Origin: Neisseria sp.
Lineage (GTDB): Bacteria; Pseudomonadota; Gammaproteobacteria; Burkholderiales; Neisseriaceae
DNA length: 64,000 nucleotides
Assembly: GCA_030528455.1 (NCBI GenBank)
Contig: JAUMYW010000002.1
Coordinates: 87,704-151,703, forward strand
Direction: 5' to 3'
The notes below the pieces were generated by a model. It was given only the letters and a program-made list of their open reading frames with translations. It did not search any database and was not told where the DNA came from. The position numbers and the translations under genes are program-made. Positions 20,408 to 32,230 of the stretch are shown piece by piece (within the stretch, counting starts at the first letter, position 1; each line of letters starts with the position of its first letter).

Positions 20408-21418
20408 TTACTTTTTCTTTGCATGTTTCAACGAATCGATAGCCACCGCCAAAATAATGATGCCGCCCTTGATGATGTATTGCCAATAAGGATTGACACC
20501 GATATAACTCAAACCGTAATTAATCAGAGTGAAGATAATCACACCGATAACGACACCGATGACGCTGCCGACACCGCCGCTGAACGATACGCCGCCGATA
20601 ACGCAAGCGGCAATAGCATCCAACTCATACATAAAGCCGAGATTGTTAGTAGCAGAACCGATACGTCCTGCTTCCAAGAAACCTCCGAACGCGTAAAAAA
20701 TGCCGGATAAGGTGTAAATACCGAGCAAATTAAGCGTAACGTTCACACCGGAAACTTTGGCTGCTTCGGGATTGCCTCCTATGGCAAAAATATTTTTACC
20801 AAAACGTGTTTTGTTCCAAATTACCCAAACCAATACGATTGCCACTAATGCATAAATTGTAATGTAGGATAAACGAAAGCTGCCGAGTTGGACAAATCCT
20901 TGCGTAAATGCGGAATATCCTGCATCAAAGCCTGCAATCGGGGCAGAACCGACATGGTCGTAATAAAGCGAATTGATGCCGTAAATGACCAGCATGGTGC
21001 CCAAAGTGGCAATAAACGGCGTTACATTCATCACGGTAACGATAATGCCGTTCAGCAGACCGAGCAGTGCTCCGACCGCACAAACCAATAAAATCACCAA
21101 CGGAATCGGCACAACGTCCATTGCAGGGAAAACCTTATTGATATTGCCCACCGATTGCAACAAAGTAGCTGAAATCACAGCTGCCAATCCAACCTGGCGA
21201 CCAACCGACAAATCCGTACCCTGCGTAACAATCAAACCCGCCACACCCAATGCAATAATGATGCGGACGGAGGATTGCGTAAGAATATTGCTGAAATTAG
21301 TCAGACTCAAAAAGCTGGTATCACGCGAGATAATAACCAGCAAAAGCAGGAGCAGAACAAAATATAAGGCATAATTTTTAAAAAAATCAAAAGCCTTTTG
21401 AGAAATCGTTGCATTCAT
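20408..21418 (-). CDS. mglC: Galactose/methyl-galactoside ABC transporter permease
   Basis: A 336-residue polytopic permease of the RbsC/MglC sugar family, with about nine or ten hydrophobic segments and the family stretches GLIVTQGTDLSVG (near 61-73), TLGTMLVIYGINSLYY and GNPEAAKVSGVNV, the latter being the cytoplasmic loop that meets the ATPase. Together with mglA and mglB it would import galactose and methyl-galactosides. It is the last gene of the leftward mglBAC operon and is followed by a strong terminator. Confidence 0.93.
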   Translation of the reverse strand: MNATISQKAFDFFKNYALYFVLLLLLLVIISRDTSFLSLTNFSNILTQSSVRIIIALGVAGLIVTQGTDLSVGRQVGLAAVISATLLQSVGNINKVFPAMDVVPIPLVILLVCAVGALLGLLNGIIVTVMNVTPFIATLGTMLVIYGINSLYYDHVGSAPIAGFDAGYSAFTQGFVQLGSFRLSYITIYALVAIVLVWVIWNKTRFGKNIFAIGGNPEAAKVSGVNVTLNLLGIYTLSGIFYAFGGFLEAGRIGSATNNLGFMYELDAIAACVIGGVSFSGGVGSVIGVVIGVIIFTLINYGLSYIGVNPYWQYIIKGGIIILAVAIDSLKHAKKK

Positions 21419-21454
21419 TTATACATAATCCTTTGAATTGGTGCCGTCTGCAGC

Positions 21455-22972
21455 TTACAAATATTTGGCCGACAGCTGCAAAATTTCTTCCTGATTGGTG
21501 TGGGCAGTTTCCACAATACCGGCAACCTTGCCCGCGCTCATTACCATAATTCTGTCGGTAACTCCCAAGAGTTCCGGCATTTCCGAAGAAATAATAATGA
21601 CGGCCTTGCCCCGGTTGGCCAAATCGGAAATCAACTGGTAAATCTCGAATTTCGCACCGATATCGATGCCGCGCGTCGGTTCGTCCAGCATTAGAATTTC
21701 AGGCTGAGTTAGCAGCCAACGTCCCAAAATGACTTTCTGCTGATTGCCGCCTGAAAGCGTACCGATACGCGTTTTCTGATTCGGCGTTTTCACCCGCATG
21801 GAGTCAATTACCCACTGTGTGTCTTCTTTCATTTTCCCGTTGCGCAAAAAACCGCCTTTTTCATATTTTTTAATGTTTGCAATCAGTGAGTTGAAACTTA
21901 TATCCAAACCTGCAAAAATACCTGTGCTGCGGCGTTCTTCCGTTACCAGTGCGAAACCGTTTCTGATGGCTTCGACCGGTGATTTGTTCTGTACTGTCCG
22001 GCCATGCACTTTGATGGTTCCTCCGCCACACTCGCGAATTCCGAATAATGTTTCCACTATGTCGGTACGCTTTGCTCCGACCAAGCCGCCGATGCCCAGC
22101 ACTTCGCCGCGACGGAGTTGGAAAGAAATATTTTGGATAGAGGGTTGGTTTTTGGCAGTCAGATTTTCTACTTCCAACACTACTTCCGCAGGCGTATTGG
22201 TTTTTTCCGGAAAACGCTGAGTCAGGCTACGGCCGACCATTTTGGCAACCAAATCGTTCATATCCGTATCGGCCGTTGCTACCGTATCAATCCATTTTCC
22301 GTCACGCAAAATGGTAATTTCGTCACAAATTTTAAAAATTTCTTCCATTTTGTGCGAAATATAAATAATACCGCAGCCGCGCTGTTTGAGTTTTTCAATA
22401 ATGGTAAACAAATGTGCCACTTCCTTTTCCGATAAGGAGGAAGTCGGCTCGTCCATAATGACGATTTTGGCATCGTATGAAAAAGCTTTCGCGATTTCAA
22501 TCATCTGCATATCTGACACGGTCAGTTTGTCGACTTTCTGATGTGGGTCAATATTGATGCCCAGTTCGTCAAAAATCGCCTTGGTATCCCGATACATTTT
22601 TTTATGGTCGACAAACAACCCCTTGGTCGGATACCGTCCCAACCAGAGATTGTCCATTACCGAACGCTGTTTGACCAGATTCAGTTCCTGATGCACCATG
22701 GAAATACCGTTTTCCAATGCCTCTTTGGCATTGTGAAAGTCAATCTCTTTACCTAGAAAGCGGATACTGCCTGCATCTTTGGCATAAATACCGAACAAAC
22801 ATTTGAGAAGCGTAGATTTGCCCGCGCCGTTTTCGCCCATCAAAGCATGTACCGAATGTGATCTGACTTGAAGATTAACTCCGTCAAGTGCTTTCACTCC
22901 AGGAAACGACTTATGGACATCTGTCATGGTAAGCAAAACGCTGCGGCCGTCTGCTGTGCCTGAGGCGGTCAT
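21455..22972 (-). CDS. mglA: Galactose/methyl-galactoside ABC transporter ATP-binding protein
   Basis: A 505-residue double ATPase. I start it at [12 protein letters not shown], preceded by AAGGA; a longer frame 24 codons upstream lies mostly in the intergenic gap. The first cassette has Walker [11 protein letters not shown] near 52 and Walker [11 protein letters not shown] near 175. The second has a degenerate A site ([14 protein letters not shown]), the signature LSGGNQQKV near 405 and [11 protein letters not shown] near 430. The degenerate second A loop is normal for MglA/RbsA. Gene order mglB-mglA-mglC matches E. coli. Confidence 0.95.
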   Translation of the reverse strand: MTASGTADGRSVLLTMTDVHKSFPGVKALDGVNLQVRSHSVHALMGENGAGKSTLLKCLFGIYAKDAGSIRFLGKEIDFHNAKEALENGISMVHQELNLVKQRSVMDNLWLGRYPTKGLFVDHKKMYRDTKAIFDELGINIDPHQKVDKLTVSDMQMIEIAKAFSYDAKIVIMDEPTSSLSEKEVAHLFTIIEKLKQRGCGIIYISHKMEEIFKICDEITILRDGKWIDTVATADTDMNDLVAKMVGRSLTQRFPEKTNTPAEVVLEVENLTAKNQPSIQNISFQLRRGEVLGIGGLVGAKRTDIVETLFGIRECGGGTIKVHGRTVQNKSPVEAIRNGFALVTEERRSTGIFAGLDISFNSLIANIKKYEKGGFLRNGKMKEDTQWVIDSMRVKTPNQKTRIGTLSGGNQQKVILGRWLLTQPEILMLDEPTRGIDIGAKFEIYQLISDLANRGKAVIIISSEMPELLGVTDRIMVMSAGKVAGIVETAHTNQEEILQLSAKYL

Positions 22973-23050
22973 TACTTTTTCCTTATTTTTATCGCACAGA
23001 AACCGACCAGAAAAATCCGGTCGGTTATTGGTTTGGAATATCAATTTGTT

Positions 23051-24085
23051 TTATTTCAGAAATTGATCGAGATTGGCTTTATCGATACCGACATAGGGAA
23101 TACGGACGTTGCTGCCTTCCAATTTAACAGTTTCATTGGCTTTGGGATCTTTGCCAGCAGCCAAATCGGTAACCAATGCATAAACTGCTTTGGCCTGCCC
23201 TTCTCCGTCATTGAGTACCGTGCCGGTCAGGGTATCCGCCTTAACCATTTGCAGTGCTTCGGGCAAAGCATCGACACCAAAAATCGGCAGCAGCGCATCT
23301 TGGGCCTTCATTGCTTCAACCGCCCCCATTGCCATTGCATCGTTATTGGCAATAACCACTTCGATTTGTTTGCCGCTGGGACCGGACAGCCAGGCCTGCA
23401 TAATATCTTTTGCTTTGGCGGCATCCCACATGCCCGTATCCAATTGCAACTGATTGGTTTTGATGCCGTCTGCATTCAGTTTTTCAACCGAGAATTTGGT
23501 ACGCGCCTCAGCATCAGGATGACCCGGTTCGCCTTTCAGCAATACATAATCCAACACGTCGTCCTGATTCAAATCCCAATTCGGGTTGGCTTTCCACATT
23601 TTAGCAATCAATTCGCCCTGGATTTCACCTGACTGCTTAGGATCGGCACCGACATAAAAAGCTTTGTCATACGTTTTCAACGCTTCTTCGCCGGGATCTT
23701 TATTGAAGAAAACAACCGGAATGCCGGCGGCTTTGGCTTTGTCGATAACGGTTACTCCGGCAGCCGGGTCAACCAGATTGATGGCCAATGCTTTCACGCC
23801 CTTGGCAATCAAGACATCCACTTGATCGTTTTGAGTCGATTGGTTGTTTTGAGAATCGTTCATCAGCAGCTCGACATTGTTGTGCGCTGCGGCCTCGCCT
23901 TCCAATGCTTTGCGCATCAAAGACATAAAGTTGTCGTCGTATTTGTAAATGGTTACACCGATTTTAGGCGCGCCCTCGGCAGCCGGAGCAGCTTTGTTTT
24001 CTGCCGCTTTGTCTCCGCCAGAGCACGCTGTCAGTCCCAAAACCGCAGCCAATGCCGCTGCGGCAACTCGTTTTTGAAATTTCAT
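23051..24085 (-). CDS. mglB: Galactose/glucose-binding protein, predicted lipoprotein
   Basis: The 344-residue binding protein resembles periplasmic Mgl[23 protein letters not shown] at the mature N-terminus, [32 protein letters not shown] and a terminal [13 protein letters not shown]. The signal ends LGLTAC, with Cys21 as lipid site, so here the protein is a lipoprotein, while the E. coli one is free in the periplasm. It heads the mgl operon and faces galT across a long divergent region. Confidence 0.93.
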   Translation of the reverse strand: MKFQKRVAAAALAAVLGLTACSGGDKAAENKAAPAAEGAPKIGVTIYKYDDNFMSLMRKALEGEAAAHNNVELLMNDSQNNQSTQNDQVDVLIAKGVKALAINLVDPAAGVTVIDKAKAAGIPVVFFNKDPGEEALKTYDKAFYVGADPKQSGEIQGELIAKMWKANPNWDLNQDDVLDYVLLKGEPGHPDAEARTKFSVEKLNADGIKTNQLQLDTGMWDAAKAKDIMQAWLSGPSGKQIEVVIANNDAMAMGAVEAMKAQDALLPIFGVDALPEALQMVKADTLTGTVLNDGEGQAKAVYALVTDLAAGKDPKANETVKLEGSNVRIPYVGIDKANLDQFLK

Positions 24086-25523
<1,438 letters not shown>

Positions 25524-25550
25524 AAAGCTGCAGACAGCATCAGTAAGAAA

Positions 25551-26711
25551 GTGCCGACCGTGAACATAATTTCCGATTTGCAAACATTATTCCGCCGACA
25601 ATTTTCCGACGCTCCCCGGCTGATTGTCCGCGCGCCCGGCCGAGTGAACCTGATTGGCGAACATACCGATTACAACGACGGCTTCGTCCTGCCCTGTGCG
25701 ATTGATTTTGCCGCCTATATCGCCGTTGCCAAAAACAACAGCCGGACGGTGCGTGTGTTCGCAGCCGATTACGGCGAACGCGACGAATTTTCCTTAGACG
25801 GCAGCTTCATACCGTCTGGCAAGCCGTGGGCAAACTACATTCGCGGCGTGGTTAGGGCAATGGCCGACAACGGCTTCCCTCTGCCCGAAGGAGCGGATAT
25901 CGCGGTAAAAGGCAATGTACCGCAAGGCGCGGGCTTAAGCTCTTCCGCCGCATTGGAAGTCGGCATTGCCAAAGCTCTGCAAGCCCTGTTTGGCTTGGAT
26001 TTGACCGCTGCCGAACTTGCCCGAATAGGCCAATATGCCGAAAACCGCTTTGTCGGCTGCCAATGCGGCATTATGGACCAACTCGCCAGTGCCTGCGGTC
26101 AAGCCGGACACGCCGTACTAATCGATTGCCGCAGCTTGGAAACCCAAGCCATTCCGATGCCCGACGGACTCAGCGTGATGATTGTCCACTCCCGCGTCAA
26201 ACGCGGCCTGGTCGACAGCGAATACAACATCCGCCGCGAACAATGTGAAACTGCCGCAAGACATTTCGGCGTTGCAGCCCTACGCGACTTGGACGAAGCG
26301 GCATTTGCAGACGGCAAACAAGGTTTGGACGAAACCGCCGCACGCCGTGCTTTATACGTTATCCGGGAAAACCGCCGCACGCTCGAAGCCGCCGAAGCCC
26401 TGCGCCGCAACGACACCGCCGCGCTGAGCCGTCTGATGGCCGAAAGCCATGTCGGCATGCGGGACGAATTTGAAATCACTCATCCGGCGATTGATACTTT
26501 GGTCAAGCTTATCAGTGAGATAATCGGCAAAGAGGGCGGTGTCCGCATGACCGGCGGCGGCTTCGGCGGCTGCGTTGTCGCCCTGATGCCGCATCACCTG
26601 GTCGACCCCGTACGCCGGCATCTCGCCGCACACTACCAAACCCAAACCGGCCTGAAAGAAGAAATCTTCGTCTGCACCGCACAAAAGGGGGCAGCCGTTA
26701 TCCCGTATTAG
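25551..26711 (+). CDS. galK: Galactokinase
   Basis: GalK phosphorylates galactose at C1. The 386-residue GHMP kinase has GRVNLIGEHTDYNDG near residues 28-42, the phosphate loop GAGLSSSAALE near 124-134, and a C-terminal MTGGGFGGCVV near 335. The start is a GTG; another GTG three codons further on (25560) is equally placed relative to a weak AAGAAA site, so the N-terminus is uncertain. Together with galT and mglBAC this forms a complete uptake and early catabolism module. Confidence 0.95.
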   Translation: MPTVNIISDLQTLFRRQFSDAPRLIVRAPGRVNLIGEHTDYNDGFVLPCAIDFAAYIAVAKNNSRTVRVFAADYGERDEFSLDGSFIPSGKPWANYIRGVVRAMADNGFPLPEGADIAVKGNVPQGAGLSSSAALEVGIAKALQALFGLDLTAAELARIGQYAENRFVGCQCGIMDQLASACGQAGHAVLIDCRSLETQAIPMPDGLSVMIVHSRVKRGLVDSEYNIRREQCETAARHFGVAALRDLDEAAFADGKQGLDETAARRALYVIRENRRTLEAAEALRRNDTAALSRLMAESHVGMRDEFEITHPAIDTLVKLISEIIGKEGGVRMTGGGFGGCVVALMPHHLVDPVRRHLAAHYQTQTGLKEEIFVCTAQKGAAVIPY

Positions 26712-27059
26712 AAATTAAAATCAGAAAGAAGCGATTCAAATACCCGATACTGCGTTTCGGACAAAAAGAAAGACACATTTGGTAAAACACATCAGTATAC
26801 TATTCGGAACATATTGAGATAGAATCGGGCAAACTCGGCTTTGGATGCGGTGCAAAAACGGTAATGGCAAGCCGTTTCAAATCAGGTTTTATACGGGAAG
26901 ACAAATTGCATCTGTGCTGCGTACTTGTTTGCAAAATCCCGAGCCGAAGCAAATAATCTGCCGATTTAATTGATGATTGATGAAAGATGCCGTTATACCG
27001 TCTGCTGCCGGATAGCCGTACCGGACTGCCAACAAACCTTTTATCTATTTGAATATAAA
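26712..27059. other. Intergenic region after galK
   Basis: About 350 bases with no convincing gene, repeat or RNA. No strong hairpin follows galK, which is unusual here. An in-frame extension of the next gene upstream of 27060 has no pattern. Confidence 0.45.
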
Positions 27060-27425
27060 ATGAAAAAAATTTTAACAGTATTATTAGTAAGCTTGCCGAC
27101 GAGTTCTTTTGTCATCGCGAAACCTGTCAAAACAATCGAACAGGCCGTCTCCATGGTAACCAAATCAGTTGAGAAAAATAATCTGACACCGCTTAAATCA
27201 GCATGTCTGATGTTTATGAAAAGCGGTGAAACCAAACACACGTATATGATCGATGTACGGGAGAATCATAATGAACAATGCGGCGGCGACCCCGAAACAG
27301 CACCAAGACTGATGAGTTATGAAGTCAACAGGCAAACGGGTAAAATGTGTACGGACAGCGTTCGTTGGGCCGAACGTTTAAAAGCTCAAGATCCTTATGA
27401 CTTCCAATGTCGGCCAATTAAGTAA
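27060..27425 (+). CDS. Small unrecognised secreted protein
   Basis: The ATG at 27060 gives 121 residues with a signal peptide (MKKILTVLLVSLPTSSFVIA, cleavage near residue 20). The mature part of about 100 residues has four cysteines, enough for two disulfides in the periplasm, and is basic at the end (CRPIK). The base composition is lower in GC than the flanking genes and there is no Shine-Dalgarno site, so expression is uncertain. I do not recognise the family. Confidence 0.6.
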   Translation: MKKILTVLLVSLPTSSFVIAKPVKTIEQAVSMVTKSVEKNNLTPLKSACLMFMKSGETKHTYMIDVRENHNEQCGGDPETAPRLMSYEVNRQTGKMCTDSVRWAERLKAQDPYDFQCRPIK

Positions 27426-27557
27426 GGGCAGACAATAAAAATGTCATCTTTCGCGAACAATAACATTTTTTCGAATACCGTAAAAATACAGATGATGTCA
27501 AATGATGTAAAAAAGACAAGCCAATCTGTACTGCACCCTTCCCCAAACGCATAGAAA

Positions 27558-27588
27558 ATGCCGTCTGCACCCCAACTGCCGACGGCAT
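27558..27588 (-). terminator. Inverted DUS-derived hairpin behind trpB
   Basis: ATGCCGTC pairs with GACGGCAT across a 15-base loop, 17 bases beyond the trpB stop. Confidence 0.55.
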
Positions 27589-27604
27589 TTCCCACATTCA
27601 ATTT

Positions 27605-28813
27605 TCACACATCAATCTTACCCAAGACATAATCAATGTCTTTGTCGCCCCTGCCAGACAGATTCACCAGCAAACGTTTACTGCCGTCCAATTGTGCCGC
27701 TCGGCGTAAAGCGTAAGCTACGGCATGCGAAGACTCCAAGGCCGGAATAATACCTTCCTCGCGCGACAAAGCCATAAATGCTTCCAAACATTCCGCATCG
27801 GTCGCAGTTTCATAGCGCCCCCTGCCGATGTCTTTCAAATGGCAATGCTGCGGGCCGACACCCGGATAATCCAAACCCGAAGCGATCGAATGCACCGCAG
27901 ACGGCGTACCGTCTTCCTCTTGTAGGTAATAACAATTGAAACCTTGGATATTGCCGAATTTGCCCAAGGTCAGCGTTGCCGCATGACGGCCCGGCTTGTC
28001 CAAACCTTCGCCCGCCGGTTCCACGCCGACCAATTCCACATCTTCATCGTCCAAAAACGCATTAAACAAACCCAATGCGTTGGAACCGCCGCCTACGCAG
28101 GCAATCACTTCGTCCGGCAGGCCGCCGTATTGGTTTTGAAACTGCACGCGTGCTTCATGCCCCACAATCGACTGGAAATAAGCCACCATTTCCGGATAAG
28201 GTGCCGGACCGACTACCGAGCCGATAGCAAACATACTGTCGTCCGGCTGTCCCATATACGACTCGAACGCACTATCTACCGCTTCCTTCAAAGTCCCTGC
28301 TCCGGCAGAAACAGGCACAATTTTGGCTCCCAAAATCTTCATACGCGAAACATTCGGATGCTCTTTCGCAATATCGACCACGCCCATATGGATTTCACAC
28401 TCCAAACCGAGCAGCGCGGAAGCCGTTGCCAGCGCCACCCCGTGCTGGCCGGCTCCCGTTTCCGCAATCACCTTTTTCTTCCCCAGTTTTTTCGCCAGCA
28501 GAACTTCACCGATACAATGATTGATTTTATGCGCACCGGTATGGTTCAAATCCTCGCGTTTCAAGAAAATCTGCGCACCGCGTTGCGACAAAGTACGCGC
28601 ATGGTAAATCGGACTGGGCCGGCCGACATAAGTCGCCTGCAAGCGCTTCATTTCTGCCAAAAAATCATTATCTTTAACAATACTGCGGAAACCGCGTTCG
28701 ATTTCGTCCAAAGCCTTGGCCAATTCCGGATGTCCGATTTTACCGCCGTGTTTGCCGAACAAGCCGTCTGCATCCGGCAGCACCATTGCATTTAATTGTT
28801 CCTGAACCGTCAT
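27605..28813 (-). CDS. trpB: Tryptophan synthase beta subunit
   Basis: TrpB joins indole and serine to make tryptophan, using PLP. The 402-residue protein has the PLP lysine in HTGAHKINH near residue 93, the GGGSNALG phosphate loop near 240 and the substrate loop AETGAGQHG near 117. No trpA is adjacent; in Neisseria the two genes are known to lie apart. The gene stands alone. Confidence 0.97.
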   Translation of the reverse strand: MTVQEQLNAMVLPDADGLFGKHGGKIGHPELAKALDEIERGFRSIVKDNDFLAEMKRLQATYVGRPSPIYHARTLSQRGAQIFLKREDLNHTGAHKINHCIGEVLLAKKLGKKKVIAETGAGQHGVALATASALLGLECEIHMGVVDIAKEHPNVSRMKILGAKIVPVSAGAGTLKEAVDSAFESYMGQPDDSMFAIGSVVGPAPYPEMVAYFQSIVGHEARVQFQNQYGGLPDEVIACVGGGSNALGLFNAFLDDEDVELVGVEPAGEGLDKPGRHAATLTLGKFGNIQGFNCYYLQEEDGTPSAVHSIASGLDYPGVGPQHCHLKDIGRGRYETATDAECLEAFMALSREEGIIPALESSHAVAYALRRAAQLDGSKRLLVNLSGRGDKDIDYVLGKIDV

Positions 28814-28995
28814 GATTTTTCCTAACTATGTAAAGCAAACGTAAAGAAAAGAGTATCGCATTATCTCGTATAACTGGCAAATCCAGCCCGACCGACCGCA
28901 CATACCGAGTGCCTTCCCGGTCTCAGCACTCGAAACTTAATTCCATTCAATATGAAACAGTTAAATAAAAATATCCCTAAAATCACTCACAAACA

Positions 28996-29024
28996 TTGAC
29001 AAATAAAACCTAAAAAAAGATAAT
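28996..29024 (+). promoter_or_regulatory. Sigma-70-type promoter of tRNA-Ser
   Basis: A perfect TTGACA -35 box (28996-29001), a 17-base AT-rich spacer and GATAAT as -10 (29019-29024) lie 17 bases before the tRNA. This is the best promoter match in the window. Confidence 0.8.
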
Positions 29025-29040
29025 AAACGCTTACCCAAAC

Positions 29041-29133
29041 GGAGTAATGGCTGAGAGGCTGAAGGCACTTCCCTGCTAAGGAAGCATGTGGGGTCAACCT
29101 GCATCGAGGGTTCGAATCCCTCTTACTCCGCCA
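29041..29133 (+). tRNA. tRNA-Ser (anticodon GCU)
   Basis: The 93-base gene folds into a serine tRNA: acceptor stem GGAGTAA/TTACTCC, discriminator G and encoded CCA, a D arm, an anticodon loop CTGCTAA between CTTCC and GGAAG with anticodon GCT at 29075-29077, a long variable arm and a T arm with GGTTCGAATCC. It reads AGC/AGU serine codons. A consensus promoter precedes it and a terminator follows. Confidence 0.97.
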
Positions 29134-29174
29134 ATTACACTTTGCAATGTTTTTCAAAACATTGCAAAACAAAC

Positions 29175-29211
29175 AAAAAATCCCTAAATGACAATGATTT
29201 AGGGATTTTTT
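29175..29211 (+). terminator. Rho-independent terminator behind tRNA-Ser
   Basis: AAAAATCCCTAAAT and its exact inverse are separated by about 7 bases and end in six T. The A/T flanks make it work in both directions, but its place suits the tRNA transcript. Confidence 0.85.
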
Positions 29212-29361
29212 GCTTTAATTCCAAACATCTCACCAGACAATTTGAAATTTTATGTGTTTTATGTGGCGATTGATTTGCCAAATAACAAAATACCCATCAT
29301 CACACTCAAGGCAATTTCATCAAATCCTCCCTCAGTATAAAAACAAATCGGCAAAGAAGAT

Positions 29362-30102
29362 TCAACCGGACGATTTTCGGCGGGCCGCAAAAAAGTTTTG
29401 CAGCAAAGTTCGCGACTGTTCGGCACAAATGCCGCTGCAGACGGCTGTGTGTTTGTTCAAACGGCTGTCTGCAAACAGATTCAACACACTGCCGGCCGCA
29501 CCGGTTTTCGGCTCGGCGGCGGCATAAACTACACGGCTCACGCGGGACTGTATCAATGCGGAAGCACACATTGTGCAGGGTTCGAGCGTTACATACACAT
29601 CGCAATTTTCAAGACGGTAGTTGCCCAACACGCGGCCGGCTTCCGCCAGAGCGGACATTTCTGCATGGCTGCCGATGTTGTTTGCCGCCACGCAGGCATT
29701 GCGACCGCGGGCAATAATGCGGCCTTGATAAACCACCACCGCGCCGACCGGAATTTCGCCTGCCCGTCCGGCCTGTTCGGCTTCCGACAAAGCCTCAAAC
29801 ATCCACCGTTCCATCTCTTCGCGCGGAGGGAAAACAGATATCGGAGGTGAACTTTTCAAAGCCAGATTCAAACTGTTTTTTTCCGCATCGCCGATGTCCG
29901 CCACAATTTTCCCCTGTTCTGCGGCATAAAGCTGCCACAAAACACTCCGTGTAACGGTATGTCCTGCCGCTTTAAGCAGCAAAAACGCACGTACGGCACC
30001 CGTCTGCCGCACGTCCTCTGCCGTCTGCAGCCCCAAATCGGCCAGCGCTTGCACGGTTTTCGGTGCAAAAGGCGGCGTAGAAAGCCTTTCTTGTTCATTC
30101 AT
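29362..30102 (-). CDS. tadA: tRNA-specific adenosine deaminase with N-terminal TfoX_C-type domain
   Basis: TadA makes inosine at position 34 of tRNA-Arg(ACG). The catalytic part begins near residue 95 and has the zinc motifs HAEM (near 147) and PCTMC (near 177). The first 75 residues (FAPKTVQALADLGLQTAEDVRQTG...AFLLLKAAG) read like the TfoX C-terminal helix-hairpin domain, which is absent from the E. coli enzyme of about 167 residues; here the total is 246. The gene converges on the tRNA-Ser terminator and is 60-odd bases after an inverted DUS pair. Confidence 0.92.
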   Translation of the reverse strand: MNEQERLSTPPFAPKTVQALADLGLQTAEDVRQTGAVRAFLLLKAAGHTVTRSVLWQLYAAEQGKIVADIGDAEKNSLNLALKSSPPISVFPPREEMERWMFEALSEAEQAGRAGEIPVGAVVVYQGRIIARGRNACVAANNIGSHAEMSALAEAGRVLGNYRLENCDVYVTLEPCTMCASALIQSRVSRVVYAAAEPKTGAAGSVLNLFADSRLNKHTAVCSGICAEQSRTLLQNFFAARRKSSG

Positions 30103-30126
30103 GGATACAAAACATCTTTAATCAAC

Positions 30127-30170
30127 GCCGTCTGCACCTTCACCCAGAACAAACCAGCGGTGCAGACGGC
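30127..30170 (-). terminator. Inverted DUS pair behind the RluE-type gene
   Basis: GCCGTCTGCACC and GGTGCAGACGGC form a perfect 12-bp stem with a 20-base loop between the tadA start and the upstream gene's stop. Confidence 0.6.
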
Positions 30171-30177
30171 AGGATGT

Positions 30178-30738
30178 TTACGGCAGACAGCCGGCGTAAC
30201 GCCATTGCCCCAAATCCAGTGCTTCGTCAAACAGATTGATGCGGCCGACAGCCACACGCACCAAGCGCAGACAAGGAAAACCGGCTTTCGCCGTCATGCG
30301 CCGCACCTGACGGTTTTTACCCTCGGAAATTTTGATTTCCAACCAAAAATCCGGAACGGTTTTACGCACGCGTATCGGCGGCACACGCGGCCACAACACA
30401 GCCGTTTCCTCCGGCGGCAACAGGCGCACTTTTGCCGGTTTCGTTACAAAATCACCCAAGTCCACGCCTTGTTCCAACATCTTCAAGCCGTCTGCAGACG
30501 GCACGCCCTCCACCTGGGTCCAATACGTTTTCTCGATTTTAAAGCGCGGATGGGCGATTTCCGCCTGCAAAGCACCGTCGTCGGTCAGCAGCAGCAGACC
30601 CTCGCTGTCCGTATCCAAACGCCCTGCCGGATAAAAATCCGGCACATCGATATAACTTTTCAGCGTATCGTGTTTTTCATGCTGCCCGAATTGGCAGACT
30701 ACACCGTAAGGCTTATTAAAAATAATCAGGTTTTTCAT
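30178..30738 (-). CDS. rluE: RsuA/RluE-family pseudouridine synthase
   Basis: A 186-residue enzyme starting at MKNLIIFNKPYGVV. It has the catalytic motif GRLDTDSEGLLLLTDDG, where the first Asp is the nucleophile, and KNRQVRRM toward the end, both typical of the RsuA family. It lacks the N-terminal S4 domain, as does RluE, which modifies U2457 of 23S rRNA; the specific assignment is an inference from size. A compact palindromic DUS lies within the coding sequence (30487-30502). Confidence 0.85.
   Translation of the reverse strand: MKNLIIFNKPYGVVCQFGQHEKHDTLKSYIDVPDFYPAGRLDTDSEGLLLLTDDGALQAEIAHPRFKIEKTYWTQVEGVPSADGLKMLEQGVDLGDFVTKPAKVRLLPPEETAVLWPRVPPIRVRKTVPDFWLEIKISEGKNRQVRRMTAKAGFPCLRLVRVAVGRINLFDEALDLGQWRYAGCLP
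30487..30502. repeat. Compact palindromic DUS inside rluE
   Basis: GCCGTCTGCAGACGGC is a perfect 16-base palindrome: two DUS cores of the local dialect sharing TGCA. It is translated as part of the gene. Confidence 0.85.
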
Positions 30739-30834
30739 GGATTTTGTAAATTGCAAACCGGAACCGGCCGCGTATTCTACCCTAAATCACTAGCAAAGAA
30801 GCAGAAAATCAAGCATAATCGCGAAGTTGCTTAT

Positions 30835-30852
30835 GCCGTCTGAACAGACGGC
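30835..30852 (+). terminator. Palindromic canonical DUS upstream of icd
   Basis: GCCGTCTG and CAGACGGC are separated by two bases. The left copy is the canonical ATGCCGTCTGAA. It lies in the icd leader, 45 bases before its start. Confidence 0.45.
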
Positions 30853-30896
30853 GCAAGTTTTCTAAAAAGAAAATGATTAACCGTCTAGGAGACACC

Positions 30897-32135
<1,239 letters not shown>

Positions 32136-32164
32136 TACGCATTGCCGCCGAAGCGGCAATATCG

Positions 32165-32213
32165 GGCCGTCTGAAAATCATCTGCATCTGCGCGTGTTTT
32201 CAGACGGCCTTTT
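32165..32213 (+). terminator. Inverted canonical DUS pair behind icd
   Basis: GGCCGTCTGAAAA and TTTTCAGACGGCC flank a 19-base loop and end in TTTT, 30 bases after the icd stop. The dialect is the canonical GCCGTCTGAA. Confidence 0.7.
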
Positions 32214-32230
32214 CATACCGGAAACCGTTT

